12,263 nucleotides of DNA, taken from the NCBI GenBank assembly GCA_016839655.1, contig JAEOTW010000107.1:1-12263 (forward strand), written 5' to 3'. Position numbers and translations under genes: made by a program. This stretch comes from Promethearchaeota archaeon (GTDB taxonomy: Archaea; Asgardarchaeota; Lokiarchaeia; Sigynarchaeales; SOKP01). Below, piece after piece: positions 1 to 7,116 of this stretch (its first letter is position 1; each line of letters begins with the position of its first letter). Below the pieces are notes generated by a model that did not search any database, was not told the origin of the DNA, and was given only the letters and a program-made list of their open reading frames with translations.

Positions 1-1
1 G

Positions 2-127
2 GTAGAGACGAGCGCAGAAGGTATTTTCACATGTGGCTGTGCCCGGGAACCAATGGATATCCCTCGTTCTGTTGCTGAGGCGAGTGGAGCGGCAGCAAGA
101 GCAGCGGAAGTAATTAAAGGAGGTTAA
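2..127 (+). CDS. hdrA: HdrA-type flavoprotein, C-terminal tail only (cut by window start)
   Basis: Frame 2 is open from the window edge to a TAA at 125-127 and encodes 41 residues. They match the end of the thioredoxin-reductase-like FAD domain of HdrA: a GIFTCGCA segment, then MDIPRSVAEASGAAARAAEVI. This lines up with residues about 403-430 of the double HdrA downstream (GIYACGAF, DIPETVTQASAAAG). The protein ends right after this helix, so it has no C-terminal ferredoxin domain. Its place before an HdrA half b gene suggests it is the unfused equivalent of the first half of the double HdrA; that is inference, since most of the gene is outside. The visible part is about 54% GC, well above its neighbours, and uses GCG alanine codons several times. 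Its last codons (KGG, stop) carry the ribosome-binding site of the next gene. Confidence 0.8.
   Translation, partial: VETSAEGIFTCGCAREPMDIPRSVAEASGAAARAAEVIKGG
117..124 (+). promoter_or_regulatory. Ribosome-binding site inside the end of the upstream gene
   Basis: AAGGAGGT is a strong match to the archaeal 16S anti-Shine-Dalgarno sequence and lies 10 bases before the ATG at 135. It is made from the last sense codons (Lys-Gly-Gly) of the upstream HdrA fragment, so the two genes are probably translationally coupled. Confidence 0.7.
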
Positions 128-134
128 AGCTATT

Positions 135-1817
135 ATGTCTGAAAATGAGAATGAAGAGGTAAGAATTGGAGTATTTGTTTGCTCTTGTGGGAGCAATATT
201 GGAGGTTTAATAGATGTTAAAGACGTCGCGGAATATGCCAAAACATTACCTAATGTTGTATTTACTGAAGATAATTTATATACTTGTTCAGAAACAGGAT
301 TAGCCCAGATTAAAAATGGGATTAAAGATCATAATTTAAATCGTGTTGTTGTCGCTTCATGCACTCCAAGAACTCATGAACCTCTCTTTCGTGATTGTAT
401 CAAGGATGAGGGTTTAAACGAGTACCTTTTTCAATTTGTAAACATCAGAGATCAATGCACTTGGGTCCATATGAAATTTCCAGAGGAAGCTCTTGAAAAA
501 GCCAAAGAAGTTATTCGAATGGGTGTGGCAAAAGCGGTTAAACTTGAAGCTCTTGAAAATATAGTTGTTGATGCAACTCCTACTGCTATGGTTATAGGCG
601 GGGGAGTCGCTGGAATGACAGCAGCTCTTAGTTTAGCTAATCAAGGGTTTGAAACTCATTTAGTAGAAAAAGCAAATGAATTAGGTGGTAAGCTTAATAT
701 AATCAATAAATTATTCCCTACAAGTCAAGATGCCTCTGAACTTTTAGTAAGTTTGAAGAAACGAGTTGAAAGTAATCCAAATTTAACAGTCTATACTTCA
801 ACAAAGGTGAAGGATATTGGAGGATTTGTGGGAAATTACGAGATTGATATTGATCAAAATGGTATAAATACGCATTTAACTATAGGAGTTATTATAGTTG
901 CTGTGGGTGCTTCATTATTGACCCCTACAGGTAAATTTGGCTATGATGGAAATATTAGAATCACCCAATATGAATTAGAAAATAAACTAAGAAATAATGA
1001 AGTAAAGGCTCAGGATGTTGTAATGATACAATGTGTAGGCGCTCGTAATGATGAGAGAGTCTACTGTTCGAACGTGTGTTGTATGACCGCCTTAAAAAAT
1101 GCGTTAATAATCAAAGAAAAAAATCCTGAAGCTAATATTACAATACTATTTAGAGATTTGTATACTCCTGGAACATATTATGAGCAATACTATAGAAGAG
1201 CACGAGAAGCTGGAATTGTGTTTATGAGTTATGATTTGGAGAAATTACCTAATGTAGAAGAGAATACAATCAAAGTATTCAATGAATATATTGGAGAAGA
1301 GATAAGTATCCCTTATGATCTTCTTGTTTTATCAACCCCATTAATTGCTAATGATGATAATAAAGAACTAGCTCAAATGTTAAAAGTTCCATTAGAAGAA
1401 AATAAATTCTTTTTAGAAGCTCATGTAAAGTTACGCCCTATGGATTTTGCTACAGATGGAGTGTTCATATGTGGAGCAGCAAAATGGCCGGTAGATATCA
1501 CAGAATCAATAACTCAAGGTTATGCTGCAGCTGCAAGAGCGAGTACTATCATTTCTCATGATACAATAGAAGTAGAGGGAGCAACATCACTTCTCCCAGA
1601 ATATAATAAAAGTTTATGTTCTGGATGTGAAATTTGCATAACAGTTTGCCCTTATAAAGCTATAAGTAAAAATGAAGACGATGAAATTGAAATAACTCAA
1701 GTTCTTTGTAAAGGTTGTGGTGTGTGTGGTGCCACTTGTACAAATCACGCGATTGTTATTAGACATTTTACGGATGAACAAATTTTATCCGAAATTTATG
1801 CATTTGGAGGTAAATAA
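135..1817 (+). CDS. hdrA: HdrA-type FAD/iron-sulfur protein lacking the inserted ferredoxin domain (half b)
   Basis: The 560 residues have three regions. Residues 10-140 are the HdrA N-terminal domain (GVFVCSCG, then SCTPRTHEPLF with Cys76, His81 and Glu82). Residues 150-480 are a thioredoxin-reductase-like FAD domain with GGGVAG at 155-160. The C-terminus carries two [4Fe-4S] motifs: Cys495/498/501/505 and Cys525/528/531/535. Inside the FAD domain, Cys300, Cys311, Cys315 and Cys316 form the C-x10-C-x3-CC signature that, by family knowledge, binds the flavin-proximal [4Fe-4S] cluster of HdrA. Canonical HdrA carries a ferredoxin domain inserted after the TFPT segment; here LFPTSQDA runs straight into the next helix with no cysteines, so that domain is absent. 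It is cytosolic, with no signal peptide or membrane segment. HdrA is the electron-bifurcating subunit of heterodisulfide reductase; this protein probably works with the preceding gene product as one pseudo-dimer. Confidence 0.88.
   Translation: MSENENEEVRIGVFVCSCGSNIGGLIDVKDVAEYAKTLPNVVFTEDNLYTCSETGLAQIKNGIKDHNLNRVVVASCTPRTHEPLFRDCIKDEGLNEYLFQFVNIRDQCTWVHMKFPEEALEKAKEVIRMGVAKAVKLEALENIVVDATPTAMVIGGGVAGMTAALSLANQGFETHLVEKANELGGKLNIINKLFPTSQDASELLVSLKKRVESNPNLTVYTSTKVKDIGGFVGNYEIDIDQNGINTHLTIGVIIVAVGASLLTPTGKFGYDGNIRITQYELENKLRNNEVKAQDVVMIQCVGARNDERVYCSNVCCMTALKNALIIKEKNPEANITILFRDLYTPGTYYEQYYRRAREAGIVFMSYDLEKLPNVEENTIKVFNEYIGEEISIPYDLLVLSTPLIANDDNKELAQMLKVPLEENKFFLEAHVKLRPMDFATDGVFICGAAKWPVDITESITQGYAAAARASTIISHDTIEVEGATSLLPEYNKSLCSGCEICITVCPYKAISKNEDDEIEITQVLCKGCGVCGATCTNHAIVIRHFTDEQILSEIYAFGGK
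1806..1811 (+). promoter_or_regulatory. Ribosome-binding site inside the end of hdrA half b
   Basis: GGAGGT lies 9 bases before the ATG at 1821 and encodes the Gly-Gly of the upstream C-terminus (FGGK). It is the same arrangement as at 117-124 and implies coupled translation of the HdrA half and the MvhD that follows it. Confidence 0.65.
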
Positions 1818-1820
1818 GAT

Positions 1821-2582
1821 ATGAGTTTTGAACCGAAAATTTTAGGTTTCTTATGTAATTGGTGTTCTTACGCGGGAGCAGACTTAGCTGGTGTCAGCAG
1901 AATGCAATATCCACCAAATATTAGAGTAATAAGAGTTATGTGCAGTGGCAGGGTCGACCCAAAATTTATTTTTGAAGCACTTCGGGTAGGAGCTGATGGA
2001 GTAATTGTCTTAGGGTGTCATTTGGGAGATTGTCACTATCTTGAAGGCAATTATGAAGCTGAAAAGAAATTTGACATGGTCAAAAAATTCTTAAAACTTA
2101 TAAATTTTGATAATAGAGTAAGATTGGATTGGGTATCTGCTTCAGAAGGTGCTAGATATGCTTCAGTTATAACCGAATTTACAGATCATATAAAAGCTAT
2201 AGGACCATCTCCAGCGGGAGGAGAAAACCCTGATAAAATAATTCTTGAGAAATTAAAGGCAATTGAAGATGCTGCGGGAGGTGATCGAATGCGAGCACTT
2301 GTGGGACGAGAAAGAAAGATCACAGAACAAGAAAATGTATATGGTGAAAAAGTCCCACTTGAAAAATTTAATGAAATATTTGATTCAGCAATCGTAGAAG
2401 AATTCGAACGCCATAGAATTTTACTTTCATTAGAAAAGGATAGAAGATCCGTAAAGGATTTGGCAGCTGAATTAGAAATAGATCCCAGTATTGTATTAGA
2501 ACATATGACGATTTTAAAAACTCGAGGTCAAGTTGACTTCGGAGAAATAATTGGAATTACACCAATGTTTCATAAATTATAA
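1821..2582 (+). CDS. mvhD: MvhD-type [2Fe-2S] electron-transfer protein with C-terminal helix-turn-helix-like extension
   Basis: Residues 7-125 are a full MvhD/FlxD domain: FLCNWCSYAGAD (Cys12, Cys15), QYPPNIR, VMCSGRVDP (Cys41) and GCHLGDCHY (Cys66, Cys71), the five family cysteines around a [2Fe-2S] cluster. In the HdrABC-MvhAGD complex MvhD carries electrons from the hydrogenase to HdrA; with Flx partners it does the same from NAD(P)H. After a linker rich in Gly and Pro (about 129-140), residues 140-253 form an extension absent from the shorter paralogue at 5633. It contains a charged helical stretch and, at about 208-241, a winged-helix-like pattern (SVKDLAAELEIDPS then VLEHMTILKTRGQV). 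Similar extensions occur, as I recall, on HdrA-associated MvhD proteins of anaerobes, so this is more likely a docking or fold element than a DNA-binding regulator. It starts 3 bases after the upstream stop. Confidence 0.88.
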   Translation: MSFEPKILGFLCNWCSYAGADLAGVSRMQYPPNIRVIRVMCSGRVDPKFIFEALRVGADGVIVLGCHLGDCHYLEGNYEAEKKFDMVKKFLKLINFDNRVRLDWVSASEGARYASVITEFTDHIKAIGPSPAGGENPDKIILEKLKAIEDAAGGDRMRALVGRERKITEQENVYGEKVPLEKFNEIFDSAIVEEFERHRILLSLEKDRRSVKDLAAELEIDPSIVLEHMTILKTRGQVDFGEIIGITPMFHKL

Positions 2583-2594
2583 GGAGGATAAAAT

Positions 2595-5500
2595 ATGGAA
2601 AAAGTAGGAGCAGTTATGGTTGTTGGTGCTGGAATAGGTGGTTCTCAAGCAGCACTAGATTTAGGCGATTCTGGTTATAAAGTATATTTAATTGAATCTA
2701 CAACAAGTATCGGCGGAGTTATGGCGCAGCTTGACAAAACTTTCCCTACCAACGATTGTGCGATGTGCATTGTCAGTCCTAAGTTGGTGGAAGTGGGAAG
2801 GCACCAAAATGTAGATTTGAGTATTAATTGTGAAATTATAGATGTTTCTGGAGAAGCAGGTAATTACACTGTCAAAGTGAAAAAGAAATCGCTATATATT
2901 AATCCCGATGTATGTACAGGATGTGGAGTGTGTGGTAGAAATTGTCCTGTAGAAGCAATTGATATTTTTAATGAGGGTTTAGCAAAATATGCTGCCACAT
3001 CAGTAAAATATCCTCAAGCAGTTCCACTTGTTTATGCAATTAATAAAGAATTATGTATAGGTTGCGGAGTATGTGCTGGAGTATGTAAAGCAAAGGCAGT
3101 AGAATATGAACGGGAAGATGAAATTCTAGAAATTAATGTTGGCGCAATAGTGTTAGCACCTGGTTTCGATGAATTTATCCCGCAAGCTGCAAATAAATAT
3201 GGTTATGGAACCTTCAAAAACGTGGTTACGTCCATTGAATTTGAACGAATTTTAAGTGCAAGTGGTCCTTACGCAGGGAGAGTTCTCCGACCATCTGATG
3301 GAGATATTCCAGAAAAAGTTGCATTCCTTCAGTGTATAGGATCTCGAGATTATACAGGAGAAGGTCAACCTTATTGTTCATCAGTATGTTGTATGTATAC
3401 AGCAAAAGAGGCTGTAATCGCTCATGAACATCAACATGAAGTAAAACCTACCATTTTCAGTATGGATATTAGAGCTTTTGGAAAAGATTTTGACAAATAT
3501 ATTATTAGAGCTCAAGAAGAATATGGTATTAGATATATTAGAAGCAGAATTTCTTCAGTTACAGAAGTCCCTGAGACAAAAGATTTGAGACTTCGGTATG
3601 AAACTGAAGATGGAAAGGTTATTGAAGAAGTATATAATATGGTAGTCTTAGGAGTCGGATTAAATCCTCCTGATGATGCTAAATTCCTCGCTGAGAAATT
3701 TGGTATAGAATTAAACGAATTTGGTTTTGCCAAGACAGACATATTTAATCCAGTTCAAACGACTAAACCAGGTATTTATGCTTGCGGTGCTTTTTCTCAG
3801 CCAAAAGATATCCCTGAAACTGTTACTCAAGCAAGTGCCGCGGCAGGATGTGTTCATCAACTTTTATATCAAAAGAGAGGAACCTTGATTACTGAAAAAA
3901 CATTACCTCCGGAAATATTTGTTGCAGGACAACCACCACGTATTGGTGTATTTATTTGTCATTGTGGGATCAATATTGGTGGGTATGTGGATGTCCCAGC
4001 AGTGACTAAATATGCGAGTACCCTTCCAAATGTGGTTATGACAGATCGTAATTTATATACGTGTTCTGCGGATACTCAAGGGATAATAAAGGAAAAAATT
4101 GAAGAATATCACCTTAATCGAGTAATTGTAGCATCATGTACACCAAGAACTCATGAACCTTTATTCCAAGAAACAATAAGAGAAGCAGGATTGAATAGAT
4201 ACTTATTTCAAATGGCTAATATAAGAGATCAGTGCTCTTGGGTTCATATGAACCAACCAGAAGAAGCCACCCAAAAAGCAAAGGATCTTGTGAGAATGGC
4301 TGTAAATAAAGCCAGACGAATAGCTCCAATTGATAGAATAAAGCTAGGTGTCACAAAGAAGGCAATGGTAATTGGTGGGGGGTTTAGTGGCATGACTGCT
4401 GCTCTAAATTTTGCGAGTCAAGAAATTGAAACTCACTTAGTTGAAAGAGAAGCAGAATTAGGTGGTTTTGCCAAACATATTTATCACACTCTTGAAGGAG
4501 GAGATGTCCAAGCTTATTTAAAAGAAATGATTGATAAAGTAAAATCTAATAAATTTATTCATGTTTATACTGAAGCTGAAATAGAAAGCCTAGATGGATA
4601 TATTGGAAACTTTAAATCTTCAGTGATTTATGGGCCTAAGAAAGAGCGATCAGAATTTGAGCATGGTGTCGTTGTTCTAGCTACAGGTGCAAAGGAATAT
4701 GAACCAAAAGAGTTTTTATATGGTCAAAATAACAGTGTGGTTCTACAATCAAAGTTTGAAGAAATGTTAAACACTGATAGTGTTCTTAAAGATAAAAAAT
4801 CCATTGTAATGATTCAATGTGTTGGCTCAAGAAACGATGAACACCCCTATTGTAGTAAAATGTGTTGCGCAGAAGCTATTAAAAATGCTCTCCTAGTAAA
4901 GAAATTAAATCCATCTACAGAAGTAACAATTCTATTTCGAGATATTAGAACATATGGATTTAAAGAAAAATATTATAGACAAGCAAGAGAAGAAGGAGTC
5001 ATTTTTCTTCGATATGATGAAAATAGTCCTCCAGAGATTGTTGCTGAGGATTCTATATTAAATGTTAAAGTAAAAACCACAAAAGCGGGAGATTTATCAA
5101 TCCCCACAGATTTATTAGTATTGAGTGTGGGAATTGTAGCATCTCATGAAGAAAATGAAGAACTTGCTAAAATGTTAAAAGTACCTTTAAATGATGATAA
5201 TTTTTATTTAGAAGCCCATGTTAAGCTTCGTCCTGTAGATTTTGCTACAGAAGGAGTATTTGTTGCGGGACTAGCTCACTGTCCAAAAACGATTGAAGAT
5301 TCAATTTCACAAGCTAATGCTGCTGTTTCAAGAGCATGTACTATTCTTTCTAAGGATGAAATCGAAGCGGAAGGAAAGACAGCAGTAATAGATATGTCTC
5401 GTTGTATTGGTTGCGGAATGTGTGTAGAAAATTGCGCATATAATGCAATAGAGTTAATTGAAGATAGACGTTTTGGATTAGTAGCATCAATTAATCAAGC

Positions 5501-5612
5501 ATTATGTAAAGGATGTGGAGCTTGTAGTGGGAATTGTCGATGCAGTGCCATCGATATTTTAGGATTTACAAGTGAACAAATATATGAAATGATAACAGGT
5601 CGTATAGGTTAA
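2595..5612 (+). CDS. hdrA: Double HdrA: half a (inserted ferredoxin) fused to half b (N-terminal and C-terminal ferredoxin domains)
   Basis: At 1005 residues this is well above a usual HdrA (about 650). Half a (1-430) begins directly at the FAD fold (GAGIGG, 11-16). It has TFPTNDCAMC with Cys55/58, then an inserted two-cluster ferredoxin (Cys107/110/113/117 and Cys154/157/160/164), and the flavin-proximal cluster motif Cys247, Cys261, Cys265/266. A linker of roughly 20 residues (about 430-448) leads to half b. This has an HdrA N-terminal domain (GVFICHCG at 451-458, SCTPRTHE at 514-521), a second FAD fold (GGGFSG, 594-599), a second C-x10-C-x3-CC motif (Cys742, 753, 757, 758) and a C-terminal ferredoxin (Cys937/940/943/947 and Cys971/974/977/981). 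Each accessory domain occurs once, so the two halves are complementary. By family knowledge the C-terminal ferredoxin takes electrons from MvhD and the inserted one exchanges with ferredoxin. AAGGAGGAT at 2581-2589 is the ribosome-binding site. Confidence 0.88.
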   Translation: MEKVGAVMVVGAGIGGSQAALDLGDSGYKVYLIESTTSIGGVMAQLDKTFPTNDCAMCIVSPKLVEVGRHQNVDLSINCEIIDVSGEAGNYTVKVKKKSLYINPDVCTGCGVCGRNCPVEAIDIFNEGLAKYAATSVKYPQAVPLVYAINKELCIGCGVCAGVCKAKAVEYEREDEILEINVGAIVLAPGFDEFIPQAANKYGYGTFKNVVTSIEFERILSASGPYAGRVLRPSDGDIPEKVAFLQCIGSRDYTGEGQPYCSSVCCMYTAKEAVIAHEHQHEVKPTIFSMDIRAFGKDFDKYIIRAQEEYGIRYIRSRISSVTEVPETKDLRLRYETEDGKVIEEVYNMVVLGVGLNPPDDAKFLAEKFGIELNEFGFAKTDIFNPVQTTKPGIYACGAFSQPKDIPETVTQASAAAGCVHQLLYQKRGTLITEKTLPPEIFVAGQPPRIGVFICHCGINIGGYVDVPAVTKYASTLPNVVMTDRNLYTCSADTQGIIKEKIEEYHLNRVIVASCTPRTHEPLFQETIREAGLNRYLFQMANIRDQCSWVHMNQPEEATQKAKDLVRMAVNKARRIAPIDRIKLGVTKKAMVIGGGFSGMTAALNFASQEIETHLVEREAELGGFAKHIYHTLEGGDVQAYLKEMIDKVKSNKFIHVYTEAEIESLDGYIGNFKSSVIYGPKKERSEFEHGVVVLATGAKEYEPKEFLYGQNNSVVLQSKFEEMLNTDSVLKDKKSIVMIQCVGSRNDEHPYCSKMCCAEAIKNALLVKKLNPSTEVTILFRDIRTYGFKEKYYRQAREEGVIFLRYDENSPPEIVAEDSILNVKVKTTKAGDLSIPTDLLVLSVGIVASHEENEELAKMLKVPLNDDNFYLEAHVKLRPVDFATEGVFVAGLAHCPKTIEDSISQANAAVSRACTILSKDEIEAEGKTAVIDMSRCIGCGMCVENCAYNAIELIEDRRFGLVASINQALCKGCGACSGNCRCSAIDILGFTSEQIYEMITGRIG

Positions 5613-5632
5613 AATTAAAGAGGTTAATAAAA

Positions 5633-6085
5633 ATGACAGAAACCGTTTTGGAAGAAAAGAAAGTTGATGAGAATTGGGAACCAAAGATAATTGCCTTCTT
5701 ATGTAATTGGTGCTCTTATGCCGGTGCTGATCTAGCAGGTGTAAGTAGAATTCAATATCCTCCTAATATAAGAATCGTTCGTGTCCCGTGTAGTGGACGC
5801 ATCAATCCTTACTTCATAATAAAGAGTTTGTGTGATGGTTGGGATGGTGTACTCGTGAGTGGTTGCCATCCTGGAGATTGCCACTATATTAGTGGAAATC
5901 TAGTAGCCCGAAGGCGATTTGCAATTTTAAAAGAACTTTTAGAATTTTTTGGGATTGAGTCTGGGAGGGTTAATTTTATGTGGGCTTCAGCTGCTGAAGG
6001 AGAACGTTTTGCAGTGTTAGTTAGGAAAGCTACGAAAATAGTTAAAGAATTGGGACCAAATATAAAATTTCAAAAGGAGTGGTAA
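5633..6085 (+). CDS. mvhD: MvhD/FlxD-type [2Fe-2S] electron-transfer protein, short form
   Basis: The 150 residues are a single MvhD domain with all family cysteines: FLCNWCSYAGAD (Cys24, Cys27), VPCSGRINP (Cys53) and GCHPGDCHY (Cys78, Cys83). An extra Cys67 is not part of the signature. The core is very similar to the MvhD at 1821 but has a longer N-terminus (about 16 residues, acidic/basic mix) and stops where the other protein continues into its C-terminal extension. It lies 20 bases after the double HdrA, behind the AAAGAGGT site at 5617-5624, and 3 bases before the FlxC-like gene. That position makes it the likely electron link between the Flx proteins and HdrA, the role called FlxD in Flx-Hdr complexes. 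It is cytosolic, without membrane segments. Confidence 0.88.
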   Translation: MTETVLEEKKVDENWEPKIIAFLCNWCSYAGADLAGVSRIQYPPNIRIVRVPCSGRINPYFIIKSLCDGWDGVLVSGCHPGDCHYISGNLVARRRFAILKELLEFFGIESGRVNFMWASAAEGERFAVLVRKATKIVKELGPNIKFQKEW

Positions 6086-6088
6086 GAA

Positions 6089-7099
6089 ATGGGTATTGAA
6101 GCAGAAAATAAGGAAATAACAAATGCAATTAGAGAAAATGTTAAAAAATTGTTAAGTGAAAATCAAGTAGATGTGGTAATTGGTTATTCTGAAGGCACTG
6201 TACCTTTAAGTTCAACTCCAATTATCATTAGGAAAGAAGAGGATGCAGACAAATTAATATGGAATAATTTATGTTATATCAATTTAGCGAGATATCTAGC
6301 TCCTTTGATGCCTCAACTTTGTAATTCTGAGGGAAATTCATTGAAAATAGGGATTGTTGCCAAAGGATGTGTCGGGAGAGCAGTGAACCTTTTAGCTGCT
6401 GAGAAGCAAGTCGATCTAAACAATATAAAGATGATTGGATTTAATTGCAATGGAAATGTTAATAGAAGTAAAATCGATCTAGAAATTGGGGAAAAAGAAA
6501 TTCTTGATGTTTCAGTTTCTGGGGACGATATTATTGTAAAAGGGAAAGATTGGGAGAAAAAATTTGCTTATGATCAATATATTAATGAACTCTGTAAGGT
6601 ATGCCAAATTAAATCTCCTTCTGCCACTGAAACGTCCTGTGTTGGTGAGTGTCAGGAACTAAATTCAATTCATGATGAATTTGCAGATATCGCGGAATTT
6701 GAATCAAAATCTGCTGATGAGAAATGGGGGTATATTAAAGATGCTTTACAAGTATGTACCCTATGTTACAGTTGTCGTCAAGCTTGTCCAGTTTGTTATT
6801 GTAATCTTTGTTTTGTAGACCAAAATAAACCAATATGGTTTGGAAAAACAACTGAATTTACAGATATATTCACATTTCATTTAATCCGCGCAACCCATAT
6901 AGCTGGTAGATGTGTTGCATGTGGTGCGTGTTCATCAGTATGTCCTGTGGGCATTGATTTGAATTTGATCACAAGGAAATTAGAGAAAATTGTAAAAGAA
7001 AGGTTTGATTATACATCTGGTTTGAGTGCAGATACAGTTCCTCCCATGATGGAATTCAGTATGGATGATGAAGAAGAATTTATGTTGGAGGAAGATTAA
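6089..7099 (+). CDS. flxC: FlxC-like iron-sulfur protein (FrhB-like N-terminal part plus two [4Fe-4S] motifs)
   Basis: The first 165 or so residues resemble the N-terminal part of FrhB/FdhB-related proteins: IGYSEGTVP near 31-39, LIWNNLCYINLARYL, and KIGIVAKGCVGRAVNLL around 86-102. The rest is iron-sulfur protein. Cys223/226/229/233 form a [4Fe-4S] motif followed at once by further cysteines (236, 238, 241) in CPVCYCNLC. A second motif lies at Cys275/278/281/285. Extra cysteines at 169, 172, 184 and 188 may bind another cluster or a metal. The C-terminus is strongly acidic (DDEEEF, LEED). In anaerobes, proteins of this kind sit with FlxA, FlxB and an MvhD in NADH-linked Hdr complexes, exactly the order seen here, so an electron-relay role is well supported. 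The exact family name (FlxC versus another FdhB-like subunit) is less certain. Confidence 0.72.
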   Translation: MGIEAENKEITNAIRENVKKLLSENQVDVVIGYSEGTVPLSSTPIIIRKEEDADKLIWNNLCYINLARYLAPLMPQLCNSEGNSLKIGIVAKGCVGRAVNLLAAEKQVDLNNIKMIGFNCNGNVNRSKIDLEIGEKEILDVSVSGDDIIVKGKDWEKKFAYDQYINELCKVCQIKSPSATETSCVGECQELNSIHDEFADIAEFESKSADEKWGYIKDALQVCTLCYSCRQACPVCYCNLCFVDQNKPIWFGKTTEFTDIFTFHLIRATHIAGRCVACGACSSVCPVGIDLNLITRKLEKIVKERFDYTSGLSADTVPPMMEFSMDDEEEFMLEED

Positions 7100-7116
7100 A
7101 AAAGGTGAGATAAAGA

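Noticed and set aside
1821..2582. Treating the extended MvhD as a transcription factor because of its helix-turn-helix-like end
   Set aside because: The N-terminal half is a complete MvhD electron-transfer domain within a redox operon; the extension alone does not show DNA binding.
3512..3742. Minus-strand 76-codon open frame inside the double HdrA gene
   Set aside because: It lies wholly within a well-supported coding region on the other strand, has a low-complexity Ser-rich translation and no ribosome-binding site or family resemblance.
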